A stretch of DNA of 64,000 nt. Origin: Sabellastarte sp. h YS-2021. Lineage: Eukaryota; Annelida; Polychaeta; Sabellida; Sabellidae. Numbering within the stretch: the stretch's first letter is position 1; each line of letters starts with the position of its first letter. The position numbers and the translations under genes are program-made. Below, in pieces: positions 34,677 to 45,388 of this stretch. The notes beneath the pieces are model-generated. The model was not told where the DNA came from. It ran no database searches and was given only the letters and a program-made list of their open reading frames with translations. The DNA lies in contig OZ024935.1 of the NCBI GenBank assembly GCA_964017235.1, forward strand, positions 31,847,596 through 31,911,595, given 5' to 3'.

Positions 34677-36580
34677 CATGAAACAGGTATTTGATTTTTG
34701 TGACCGTTATTTGTGTGAGGATGTGTGGATTTTATTGCTATATTATACAATGACTATCAGTGCATCATCTAGCCAGAGGAAAGGTCGCTATGGCCATATC
34801 ATGGCAAATTTCGACATGCATGTTTGCTGTGCACACTGCCACAATAAAGGGTCAGGAACAGATCCTTGTGTGTTGGGACAGGATGACTGCATAGCATGTA
34901 CGCTTCTCACCCATGAGCAGTGAAAACAACTAGCCACACCCATTTACAAACTCTGTAAGGAAAAGAAATCTTCAAACATGGATTTGTTGATATATCCTTG
35001 AGGTTAGTGTGGTCGGTCTAGTGGACCTCAGCTAATTTGTTGCTTCAGCTGTTTTTTCACCAAGTAATACTTGGTTCATAGTTGAAGAAAGAACTCTCTG
35101 ATCTTAAAGATGAATGGTCTACATGTTTTGGACATATTGAAGCCCTTCTGACCATGGGATCTAAGCCTTTGTCTGCTACACAACCTACTTCCGCACCAGT
35201 GTTTTCCCCAAGGTCAAGGTTACTCGCCCTACTCCAGTGGGGGCCCTGTCTGCTTTACCTTTCTTGCCTCATACTGTTTACTCTCAGCCAATTCGCCTCC
35301 GGGCCTGGGGCAGGAACCAGTTCTTGAACATGAGGCTTCAGTGGATGACCAGCAACCAGAAACTTCTAGATACTGGCCTGGTCATGAACAGCAACTGGAA
35401 TCCTCAGGCTACCGGCCTGGTTTTGCTTCCCCTCTGGAGAATTGTACCCGAACAGGTCACAGGATGCGGAACCTACTTTGGCCCAGCCGGCCCTGGAGCC
35501 CGTTTCTTTTGAGGATTAACAGGACAACCAGGCTTCCAGTTCTGAGGCGGAAAAGACAGAGTCAAGAGAAAGACAGACTCTTTTGTATTTATCCCGAGAC
35601 TGTAAGGGGTATCAAGGCTTATATGGACTGGTCCTTCATCCCTGACCGCGAGTGTACTGCTCAGGATAATAGACAGGATAATCCATGGACAGGAAGTAAC
35701 CGGTAGCTAATAGGAGCCAACCGGTAGGGAAGATTTCTGTTTCCTTCCCCCTAGATCATTAGTTTTTCAGAAATTTTGCACAGATGAACTTGTACATCAT
35801 TGATGGTCATGTGTCTCGTTCTGGGCAGAGGGGTTGACTCTGAACAGATGGTACAATTTGCACCTACCTCCTAACCCGGTTGACACCTGTCCAGGGAAGG
35901 TTATAAAGTATTGGTCTAATGATGCACCACACCTCAAAAGTTCATTCAGCCAAATCTCTCAACCATCAGGGCTTACTTTACTCCTCCTTTACATGTTGTG
36001 GCCCAGGATACCCTCTGCAAGTGAGACAAGGCTTCAACCGAAGGGACTTATGTGTGCAACCAGGCGGCAGGGTTTAACTGATGCATCACTAAATTGCAAA
36101 CTGACATTCAGGATAACCTTAGGTCACTTGAGGCTGAGTTGGCAAAAGGCAAGTCCCCACAGAAGGCTGTGAAAGTATATGCAACAACCCTCTCAACTCC
36201 TTGGGCCTGTTTCCGGATGATATGGTGCATAGAGTGGAGGATGAAATTGCAAAAGCTGAGGCCGAGGCGGATTTGGCCATGGCAGTGATGGTTCTAGGAA
36301 ACGAAAGAGGTATCAGTCCTATCAAGAATGCAAATAGGTCTGCCTCTGTGGCTCAGGATTCGGATGTCCGGCCTGGCATTCTTTTGAGATGAGGAACTGC
36401 AACAACAAGGGAAACTGGAAAGGAGCCGGCTTGGGTGGCTGCAACCCGAAGTCTTTCATGGGAAAACATAACAAATGACAATTAGTGTGCCAATTTTGTT
36501 CTAAACCAGGACTTTTTGTTCACTGTTCCCTTTGAAAGACACTAAATGTTCAAGTTGTCTGAAATGTCCTTTTACTGAAA
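34669..36580 (+). pseudogene. gag-like region of DIRS copy 5
   Basis: Starts with a knuckle like that of copy 4: MANFDMHVCCAHC, then GSGTDPC and CIACTLLTHEQ. Downstream frames are fragmentary, with Pro/Ser-rich and acidic pieces up to about 36390; a further C-x-x-C-rich piece lies near 36660-36760. Several shifts and stops make it a pseudogene. Confidence 0.6.
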
Positions 36581-36829
36581 ACAGGTGTCAGCTTCATGTT
36601 TGCTGATTCCTGAACCTTCTGTGGTATTAACCGGGTAGCCACAAAAGAGGGGTATAAGCTTCGGTACAGGAAATGGCCAAATAAAGCCTGTGAAAGATGC
36701 TTTTTCTGTAAATCTGTCTCTTTCTGCCTCTCCTGTGACAAATGTCCTCAGTGTTGTAGAGGGTCTTGGCCTGGGCCCAAAAGGGTTCGAGTCCAAGTGT
36801 GGTTTTGATCTTGAAAGACCTACCTACCA

Positions 36830-37918
36830 TACAGGATCAAACCTCCTCTCACCAGGGTACCTCTGATAAGGATCGGATATGCCAATCCTCTCAGGTACAG
36901 CAACCTGAGGGAAGCATTGCACTCCCTTCTTCAAAAGCAAGCAGTAGAAAAGGTCAAAATGCAATCCTCTCTGGCTTTCTGCAATCGACTTTTCCTTGTT
37001 GCAAAACTCCATCAAAAATAGCAACCAATCTTGAACCTTAGTTCCTAAAGGTCAAAGGTAAACCTTCAAAATGGAAACACCAGAGTCCATTCGACTGTCC
37101 CCTCATCAAGGAGAGTGGGTCACTTCGCTGGACTTCAGGAACACCTTTCACATCCCCATCAGTTAAAACTCTAGAAAGTGTCTCAGGTTCCATTACCAAG
37201 GTCAAACTTTCCAGTTTTGGGCTCTACCATTTGGTCTGTCTACGGTCCCCATGGAGTTCACCATTATTGTCAAAGAGGTCAAACTCATGACACAGGTCAG
37301 GAACATAAGGATCCACCAGTAGCTGGAGGACTGGCTGATCAGAACCCAGAACTACTTCCTTCCAGGTCACCCAGACTCTCTTGGGTTTGTGTCAGAAATT
37401 AGATTGGGTGGTGAATCTGAAGAAATCGGTGTTACCAATACGACTTGACTCAGGTAGTGGTCAGGCCCACCCAGGAGAGGTGGGAGGCCCTGATCTCGAA
37501 AATCGGATCTCTTCTGTCCTGGACAAGTTGTTCAGTGAGACAATTCATGTCCCTGATAGGCCTACTCATGGCAAAGGCCTACTCATAGCTCCGGTCGCCT
37601 ACACATGAGACCTATTTAGTGGCACCTAAAGAACAATTGCCATATTCCAGAGTCGCTAGAAAAGATTATTTCAATTCCAAAGTATCTTCATCCACATCTG
37701 ACTTGGTGGTTAAAGCAGGAGAATGTCATTTTGGGGCCAGCACCTGCACCCCCTTTGTCATGCCGTTCAGATCTTTACAGACACATCAAATGAAGGTTGG
37801 GGCATTCCAGTGAGCAGGCTGCATATAAATTTCCTGGAATTTAAGGCAGTCTTGTTGGCCCTCAAGGAGTTTGAGTCCCTTTGTAGAGATCATATAGTTC
37901 TAGTGGCCGGAAGGCGTC
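36830..37918 (+). pseudogene. RT and RNase H remnants of DIRS copy 5
   Basis: RT traces run from about 36880 (MQSSLAFCNRLFLV-type text) through TPESIR, LDFRNTFHIPIS (37130; the first catalytic Asp is kept) and WRTG-like text near 37325, where copy 4 has YLDDWL. RNase H traces are LHINFLEFKAVLLALKEFESL at 37823-37880. About 700 bases between this point and the start of the YR C-terminal half are missing compared with copy 4: text jumps from LVAGRRL to KHFTFKTVFLLAL at 37920. Confidence 0.65.
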
Positions 37919-38171
37919 TTTGAAGCACTTTACTTTTAAGACAGTCTTCCTGTTGGCTTTGGAGGAATCGGGTAAGTGCAGGAGTGAGATTCATGCTTGG
38001 GGCAATAAGAAAGTTCGTCACCAATCAGATTGGTCTAAGTTTCCTCTAGAAAAACCACCCATTTCGGCTCTGCACTATTACTTGGTTAAAACTCATGATC
38101 TGAGGGACGGCAAGGAGCTTGTGATCGTGTTCTTCAAGAAGAATTTCAACAAGGATATTTCTCCTACTATT

Positions 38172-39502
38172 TGTATCCACCGGATACCTCCGGTGGATAC
38201 TTTGGTTTAGCGTTCGCTACGCCGCCGCCGCGCGTAGAGAGATTTTCAGCATTAACGCTCTAAGAGGAAAAATCCATCAGCTAGGTTCACCAAATTTGCA
38301 GGATATCTTTATTGGGGGGTAAGCTTCTCTGGGAAGGAAATAAGCCTCATTCTGAAAAACAAGATGGCCGCTGTGGGCATTTCTTTGAAAATTATCTACA
38401 TTTTTCTACTGGCTGTTACTCATAGGTAGAAGGTTGAATGTCTTCATAGGTGACATGTATAACAGATATATTTGTCCTCCACAACCTTGCAGACATTTGA
38501 CCTTGAAGCTCTTAATTCAAGGTCATGCACGGAGTGCCAAAGAAACCCATGTAGCAGACTTTAAAAGTGCTTATATCTCCCTTATTATTCGTCCTAGAGG
38601 TTTGCAATGTGAAACCAACCTATAGGAAAACATGTGCTGCAAATCTTTTGATGTAGTCAGATTTGACCTTGGACCCCTCCTTCAAGGTCAAACGAGGATA
38701 GCCAAACTTAAAAGTGCTTATAACTCACTTATTATTGGTCCTAGAGGTTTGAGATGGTAAACCAACCAATAGCAAATCATGGGCTGGGAATCTTCTGGTG
38801 TGGTCGGATTTTACCTTGGGCCCCTTCTTCAAGGTCAAACGAGGATAGCCAAACTTAAAAGTGCTTATAACTCGCTTATTATTGGTCCTAGAGGTTTGGG
38901 ATGGTAAACCAACTTATAGGAAATCATGGGCTGGGAATTTTCTGGTGTGGTCGGATTTGACCTTGGGCCCCTCCTTCAAGGTCACACGAGGATAGCCAAA
39001 CTTAAAAGTGCTTATAACTGGCTTAGTATTGGTCCAAGACACTTGGCATGGTAAACCAACCTATAAAAAATCATGAACTGGGAATCTTCTAGTGTGGTCG
39101 CCTTTGACCTTGGGCCCCTCCTTCAAGGTCAAACGAGGATAGCCAAAGTTAAAAGTGCTTATAACGCGCTTATTATTGGTCCTAGAGGTTTGGGATGGTA
39201 AACCAACTTATAGGAAATCATGGGCTGGGAATCTTCTGATGTGGTCAGATTTGACCTTGAGCCCCTCCTTCAAGGTCAAACGCAGACAGCCAAACTTAAA
39301 AGGGTTTATAACTCGTTTATAATTGATCCTAGAGGTTTGCAATGTGAAACCAACTTGCAGGATATTGTGGGCTGGGAATCTTCTGATGTCAGATTTGACC
39401 TTTGGCCCCTCATTCAAGGTCAAAGGATGGTTTACTGGCTTTGGTGAGTTGTCTTTCTGGTGGATATAGATTTGCATTGGTTCTCTGATGCGTAGCTCTA
39501 AT
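38172..39502 (+). mobile_element. Helentron-like nonautonomous insertion carrying a 147-bp tandem array
   Basis: Lies between ACTATT and TCTTCTTGG of the YR reading frame; removing it joins the flanks in frame with no duplicated bases, at a T|T site. The left edge bears a perfect 12-bp-arm hairpin (38173-38184 and 38189-38200, loop TACC), followed by a CTACGC/GCGTAG palindrome. GCTACGC at 38216-38222 recurs inverted at 39490-39496. The middle is a satellite. No-duplication T|T insertion, terminal palindromes and central tandem repeats are properties of Helentron-related nonautonomous elements. That class is my inference. Confidence 0.65.
38414..39440 (+). repeat. 147-bp satellite array
   Basis: TTAAAAGTGC-type blocks fall at 38561, 38708, 38855, 39002, 39149 and 39296: five steps of exactly 147 bases. 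A diverged unit precedes. Each unit carries TTATTATTGGTCCTAGAGG, TGGGCTGGGAATCTTCT and the near-palindrome TTGACCTTGGGCCCC...TTCAAGGTCAA. Confidence 0.95.
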
Positions 39503-39714
39503 TCTTCTTGGATCAAGCAGACAGTGATCCTCTATTACCAGCTATCGAATCAAGAGTCTCTTACTCTTCACCAGGTCAAGGCTCATGATATTATAGCCTT
39601 TTTGGCTTGCAAGGCTTTTCAAGAAAAGGTCTCCTAAGACCAGATTTTATCAGCTTGCCATTGGAAGTCTCGCAACACCTTCACCCAGTTTTATATGAAG
39701 GATGTTGCATGGGC

Positions 39715-39866
39715 AACATGTTACACTCTATCCGGCGTCTCCGTGGTACTGGACTTGGCAACGGCTATGGACAGATGATTTCTTAAACTTGATTTTTGGT
39801 GTTGCGCCTTAGAGTCTGCCTAGCAGAGATTAAGCGCTATAAAAGTACAGAATAGAATAGAATAGA
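39715..39866 (+). mobile_element. Short LINE/SINE 3' fragment with ATGGGC duplication
   Basis: Interrupts the end of the YR of copy 5. ATGGGC lies on both sides (39709-39714 and 39867-39872). The insert ends in TTAAGCGCTATAAAAGTAC and a (GAATA)n tail, like 3' ends of several invertebrate LINEs and their SINEs. DIRS text continues directly after (compare 1260-1300). Confidence 0.75.
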
Positions 39867-39930
39867 ATGGGCTGCTTCGGAGCTCTCTCATCTGGGTCCA
39901 GTGGTGGTGGCCCAACAGATTCGCTCCTAG

Positions 39931-40314
39931 GCCCTCTCTACCATTGCCGCTGGTTGGTGCGGCTATTTACATAATGTATATAGATTTGTACATAGTGGTA
40001 GTTTTTATGACCGTGGTGTTTTCTGGATACTAGTTTAGACTCCCCCGAAGTGGTGGTCTAAGTTTCTTGAACCCCTCATCCAGGCTCCTTAGAGGTGTGG
40101 TTGATAGGTTTGTAGCCTTCCTGGCTCTCTCCTCATAGACTCCGTAGGGATAGAACTCTTTTTCCCCCTCCCCCATAACAGGTGAGAAAGTGGGGGGTAC
40201 ACAGTCCGGTAACTGGTATATCCGGTTGGATCCTAGGACCAGATCTTGGGGGGTTTTTTTAGTTCTTTTCAGTCCCTCAGTCAGCTACCCTCATTCCACT
40301 GGATAGTTAATGTA
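39931..40314 (+). other. 3' noncoding part of DIRS copy 5
   Basis: Corresponds in position to the noncoding stretches before the ICR in copies 1 and 4. No gene. Confidence 0.55.
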
Positions 40315-40407
40315 GCATTAGTCTGTTAGGTAAAGTATATTAACGCAATAGAAAATTAAATATGTAAATTAAATTTTTATAAGTTAATATCTTACCTAAC
40401 AGATTAG
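40315..40407. repeat. DIRS internal complementary region (copy 5)
   Basis: Arms CTGTTAGGTAA and TTACCTAACAG around an A/T-rich centre; the halves complement the outer ends of the left and right ITRs. Confidence 0.85.
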
Positions 40408-40465
40408 GGAGTTCCACCCTGCCATCCCCACTTGTCTATCTGCCTGGGGACATTCAATGGGATAG

Positions 40466-40690
40466 GTTATTAAACCGAAAAGTAGGAAGTGATGTCATAG
40501 CCACCTGGTGAGCACAGGAAGCATTATCCTTCTAGTGAGTGGAGAGGGTATTGCCACTCTGGCTGGAGGAGACTTGGGACATCTTTTTCTGATGTTTGAA
40601 CGTTTATCGTACCGGCTGTTTGTCAGTATCTGTAGTGTGTTAGTTAAGATATTTACTTATAAAAATTGAATTTACTTGTGTAAAATTTTC
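40466..40690 (+). repeat. Right ITR of DIRS copy 5
   Basis: Inverted copy of 34489-34676, with an outer block TTATAAAAATTGAATTTAC matching the ICR right half. Confidence 0.82.
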
Positions 40691-41622
40691 TAATTTACGA
40701 CATAAATGTTTCTTTGGTAATTCATGTTTTTTCAATCAATGGTGGCTATGCATGACTATATATGGCTCGTACCAACTGCTGAAAGCAAAAAAATATATAA
40801 AAAATAAGAAAAAAGAATAACAGGAAAAATGAATAAATGAAATCTTGGTACTTGGCAGCTATAACTTGAAAATTAGAAATGTTTTTTAGTGAGGGAAAGT
40901 TTACAATGTGGTTGTAGTAAAGGAAATTTATCAGTATGCTTGCAGTAAAGGACAGTTGGCAGTGGTTTATGGCAACAAGTACCTGATGATAACTTGTTGG
41001 AAATAGACATTTCATGGTTACCTGACCTCCATTCTTGAACAAGAGGTGACAGTGGCATGTTGCAATATCCAGACTATAAATAAACACCAAACAGTCATCT
41101 TTAGATCTACTGTGGGTCTATAACACTATCACATCCTCTTGGGTAGGGTGGTCCATCATTCCTTGAGCTTATACTCTCAGCATTTGTTTGAAATTGACCG
41201 TGATAATATCTTGTGTTTCTGATCTTACTTCCACTCCCAGGCACCATCCTGCGTCATTCCTCAGGCTTTTAATGTTTGCATTTGTTTGAAAATTACCTTG
41301 ATTAATAAATAGCTTGTGTTTCTTTTTATTTTACTCATAATGCCTTGGGTAAGAACCTCTATCATTTCTTAAAATTGTAATGCTGGTATTAGTTTGCAAG
41401 TGGCTTACCCAAAATCAAAATTTTAATGTAAACCTGTAGTCTAATTTTCCATAATACAAACCATGGGGCTGAATTTGTGGTTAAGCTTCCAGAGCAGTTT
41501 TATCAGATTTCAAACACACAAGATAGCTTTTTAATGACGTCATCATTCACTGGCAGGGAAAACATACATGCACAAAGAAACAGTTATAATCAATACTGGG
41601 CTTACTTTTATATGTCCACAAA
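40691..41622. other. Unassigned A/T-rich DNA
   Basis: No exon recognised. A weak ~100-base duplication starting CATTTGTTTGAAA occurs at 41179 and 41279. Confidence 0.45.
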
Positions 41623-42250
41623 TGCGTGAAGCCAGCACGTGTCTTCCTCAACAGGATGCTCGACCTCCTGCGCTCGAGTCATGACGATCGCGTCATTTCC
41701 ATCACGTCTGACTTCAAACGTGACCTGGCTTGGTTTGCCAAGTTCCTTCCGTTATACAACGGCATCAATCTATATGACCATAAACCAATTCAAGACACAT
41801 TAGAACTCGATGCGTGCCTCGCGGGATTGGGGGGCAGAGTGGGCAGTCATGTTTATCATTTGCCCCTAGATAGAGGTTACAAAGGCTGCACCATCGTGCA
41901 TCTCGAGATGGTGAATATCCTGGTGGCAGTGCGTTCGTTCGCCAGTCGTTGTTCACATAAAAAAGTCCTAGTGAAATGTGACAACCAGGCAGTCGTCAGT
42001 GTCTTAACTTCGGGTAGGACAAAAGGATCCATACCTTGCAGCTTGTGCTTGTAATGTCTGGTATTGTGCAGCCACAAAGGACATTGATATTCGGTACGTC
42101 CACGTCAGGGACTCTGAAAACACAGTGGCTGACCTCTTATCACGATGGCAGGTCACGTTTGCAAACGTAGTTGCATTGCGTACACACATAGACAACCCGG
42201 TCTGGCTTGACGTCACTCAAGATCTTCTGTATCTAGACCCGAAACTTTGA
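41623..42250 (+). pseudogene. RT end and RNase H of a second YR-retrotransposon lineage
   Basis: Encodes KPARVFLNRMLDLLR, ITSDFKRDLAWFAKFLP, LELDACLAGLGG, HLEMVNILVAVRSFA, VKCDNQAVVSVLTSG and, after a one-base surplus in the A run at about 42019-42022, IRYVHVRDSENTVADLLSRW. These are the D-E-D-D blocks of DIRS/Ngaro-type RNase H, diverged from copies 1-5. The RT catalytic core is absent. The frame ends at TGA near 42250, about 150 bases before the YR start. Confidence 0.8.
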
Positions 42251-42402
42251 CTCCTGGCACCCTCTGGTTGAAGCTTCGGGAATTTGTGTGTCATATAATG
42301 TCCTTGCTACAAATTGTGTTAACATCTTATATGCCAGGGGCCTATAATGTTGTATCATGATACTTAAAACTGGTACTATACTTTGTTGTAGGTATTGAGA
42401 AA

Positions 42403-43652
42403 ATGGCAACTTTAACTTCAAAGGCATCACAGCATCTACATCAAGCCTTCAGTCCCAAAACAAAGAAAGCATATGCATCGATGTTCAAAGTGTTATTGGC
42501 ATTCTGCATTATGATGAATGTGCCTATTGAAAATGTGTCTGTAAAAGTGCTTTTTTCTTTCTTAGAATGTCTGGTAATAAATAAATGTTCGGCTACAGCA
42601 GTAGCCAACTATGTGTCAGCCATAAAGGCCAGTCTTACATTATATGATCTGGAATTTGTGATCTGTGACCACCCAAATCTCAAATATTACCTTGAATCCC
42701 TGCGAATCAACAGACCTTTATCTGTCACTCACCACAACATCATTGACATTCCTATGCTAAAACGTATTGCAAGTTTGGCCAGTTCAATGAACCAAGGAGT
42801 AGTTTTCAAAGCTTTGTTTCTAACTGCATTCTTTACTTTCCTGAGACTCTCCAATCTGTCTCCACACTCTGCTGTGTCGTACGATCCCTCAAGGCATTTA
42901 ACAGGCGCAGATGTATTCTTCACCAGTCTGCAGGGGCGGATCCAGCTTTTATGTAAGGTGGGGGTTACATTGAGTAAGGGGGTTCACATTGAGTAAGGTG
43001 GGGGTTCACATCAGACATACTATAACTAATGGGGTCGGGGGGCATGCCCCCCTGGAACAAAATTAATTTTTGGTAAAAATAGAGTGCATTTCCTGTAAAT
43101 TTAACACCACTGTCAAGAAATAATTTTGTACTTTGGGTTGAACCCCTTTACATTATTTTTCAAGGGGGGGGGGGGGGGGGTTCGAACCCCCTGAACCCCC
43201 CTGGATCCGCTAGTGGTCTGTATGTCAAAATAATAATTAAATGGTCTAAGACTATGCAAAATCGGGATTCAGTGCAAATTCTAACCCTTCCAAGATTAAG
43301 GGACTCAGATATTTGTCCTAGGACAGCTCTAAAAGCTCTAAAAAAGCTCTACCCTATATCAGATCACTCTTCCCTTTTCCAATATTATGGCCCTAGTGGT
43401 TGGTCTCCCCTCATAGATTCTAAAGCTAGAAAAGTCTTGAAGTCCATCAATGTCCAGCTGGGTTTGAATCCGTCCCATTTCACCTTTCATAGTTTTCAAA
43501 GATCTGGGACCACGTTTGCATTCAACGCTCACGTTCCCATTCAAAATATTAAAAGGCATGGGACTTGGACTTGTATCTGGAGATACATACAAGCTGACCA
43601 ATTTTCAGGTGAAATGCTCGCCTCGTCCCTGGCTGATGCTATAAATGCTTAG
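42403..43652 (+). pseudogene. Tyrosine recombinase (DIRS/Ngaro type), interrupted by a MITE
   Basis: The first part (42403-42930) starts at ATG and has an N-terminal core-binding region (SPKTKKAYASMFKVLLAFC, VANYVSAIKASLTLY) and FFTFLRLSNL with the first catalytic Arg. The second part (43221-43652) has the C-terminal catalytic region: HSFQRSGTTFAF, IKRHGTWT and a WRYIQ block with the presumed Tyr. The insertion at 42931-43220 separates them; the frame is continuous across it. The box normally H-x-x-R reads H-S-F-Q, one residue off, so activity is doubtful. The rest is open, suggesting relatively recent decay. Confidence 0.85.
42931..43215. mobile_element. 285-bp MITE, hAT-like termini
   Basis: Ends CAGGGGCGGATCCAG and CTGGATCCGCTAGTG are near-perfect inverted repeats. 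GTCTG stands directly before (42926-42930) and after (43216-43220). The interior is G/C-run rich (a G run of about 16 near 43165) with no ORF. CAG...CTG-type GGCGGATCCAG termini are common in nonautonomous hAT elements, which make 8-bp duplications; only 5 bases match here. Confidence 0.75.
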
Positions 43653-45388
43653 TTTACCTGCTTGGGTCTTTGGTGGGTTTCTTATAATGTGTAACAATAG
43701 TAAACTCTTGACCTTTCAGATTGTTAACCTCTAGGTCAAATTCATGGATTTAAAGACGTTGACCTTTCAGATTGTTAACCTTTAGGTCATATTGGCAGGG
43801 TTTTAACTTCCTCCACCTTTGCATTAATCACGACCTTGGTGAAGGTCACCTGGGTTAAAAGGGGTCAGGTTACAGGCCCACATTCAGCTGTGGGGGGTTC
43901 CTTCTTAACGCCGCTTCCAATTTGACCTAAGGTCATAGTATTTAGTGTGATATTATGTTTTTAGTTATTTATACATTATTCCACTGTGCAAGCTCTCTTA
44001 TTATGGACTCTAATGGACTTTAAACTAACTTGCACAGTAGCTCTGTATATTCTCTAACTGTGTTCACATGCATTTATGATCCTTTGCAATTATTACTGTG
44101 AATTGTGTAATCTACAAACGATCTGTAAATATTATTAGTTAGAGCTGTATACCATACATTGATGTATATTTTAAATAAACAAGTATCCGCACGTGTGTTG
44201 TTTCTGTCCCGGGGTGGGGACTGAAATCAGAAGCTCCATTGTGAAAGAGTGAAAGCCCCATTAATGTTTCCTTTGTTTCAGATAGACATACGTATCACCA
44301 CATAACTGGCCTAGGTACAACTCTGAAGTGACACTTATCTCAAAGTGCCTTATAGACTTGCTTACAAGTCTTTACTTTGGGTTTTTTTCAAGACAATACA
44401 TGAGTGCATTTTATAACAGTCTGGATTTTACACTCTCACTGGAAGTAAACTTCCTTCTGGAGGGAAATTCTCTCAGAGACTCATAATGCACTAAGGAAGG
44501 ACCTTGCACAATGTCTAAGTACCTTATGATATAAGTGACAATCATCTCCCTACAATGTCACATGTACACTGGATTATATCAATACTATGTTCATTAAGAT
44601 AAACATATGTACTAGTACTTCCAAGCAATCCCTCTTATTTACATTTGTTCTGTAGACCTGATCTCAGTGCCCTACAGCAAATATGAATGATGGGATGACT
44701 TTACATAATAGAGTCATACAGGTTAAACAATTAGAATATATGATAATTTATACTGCTAAATACTGAAGTTTCAGGGGAGTGCCAATGGAGACAAACCTAA
44801 CTGTGACATAAAGTCGGTTGGACCTTTAAGACAGGACATAGTACATTCTGGCTTGTCTCGATCCACCTCTCGACATGTCTTGATGTCGGCTGTTTTAAAA
44901 CCTGATCAAACATGAAACTTTAGGACAAGCTGTAGAGGCAAACAGGCATGTTTTTGTGGTAAGGATAAACCATATTGAAAACCTGGTAAGACTGTAGCAG
45001 TGTCAGTATCAAGGCCCCATTCATAACTGCTAGGTTATTGTCTCCACAATGATTTCATACACTGAAGAACCTGCTTGACAAGCATGCACCCATAAAACTC
45101 CACAACGTGTCAACAAAAGATTCATGAATAGTGACATCATGGTAGGTAAGAGACTCAAATGCAAACTTGAAAGGGTATGGTGTAGGGACAACTCTACTAT
45201 TGTAGTAGACATAGAACAGCCTTATCCGTCTCTTTGAGTTTTCAAAAATCAGATATTAGTGCAACAATATGGTCAGTGAACATGAGGATAATTCCAATGT
45301 TTTGTGGAACTACTAAAATTAAGTTATCCATCAGTCACCACAAACAGTTGTACCAGACTGTAAACTATTAAAAATCTAGCCACAAACT
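43653..45388. other. Noncoding DNA with short repeats
   Basis: Directly downstream of the YR, probably in part its 3' UTR. TTGACCTTTCAGATTGTTAA is duplicated at about 43709 and 43758. A block at 44829-44945 recurs at 61854-61975. No gene seen. Confidence 0.5.

Larger units (their letters stand above)
37919..39930 (+). pseudogene. Tyrosine recombinase of DIRS copy 5, split by two insertions
   Basis: YR pieces lie at 37919-38171 (FKTVFLLALEESGKCRSEIHAW, LHYYLVKTHDLR, FFKKNFNKDIS), 39503-39714 (SSWIKQTVILYY, KAHDIIAFLACKAF) and 39867-39930. The H-x-x-R box reads HDII, so the catalytic Arg is lost, and a TAA follows KVS. The first Arg is present (KCRSEIHAW). N-terminal YR sequence is absent. Non-functional. 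Confidence 0.75.
34489..40690 (+). mobile_element. Structurally complete DIRS-like retrotransposon (copy 5), with nested insertions
   Basis: A 6.2-kb element: left ITR 34489-34676, gag-like region, RT, remnant RNase H, YR, ICR 40315-40407 and right ITR 40466-40690. The ITRs are inverted copies (AATGCTTCCTG and CCCTCTCCACTCACTAGA blocks), and the ICR complements both outer ends. A 1,331-bp insertion at 38172-39502 and a 152-bp insertion at 39715-39866 split the YR. All ORFs are broken. Confidence 0.88.

Noticed and set aside
38414-39440. Regular repeats as a CRISPR array
   Set aside because: The whole 147-base unit is repeated, with no unique spacers, in a eukaryotic context; it is a satellite.
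39208-39516. 102-residue minus-strand frame
   Set aside because: Spans satellite units and the edge of the Helentron-like insertion; no protein features.
43160-43182. G-quadruplex regulatory element at the long G run
   Set aside because: A single homopolymer inside a MITE; similar runs at 20851 and 34252 lie in element DNA or spacers, with no sign of regulation.
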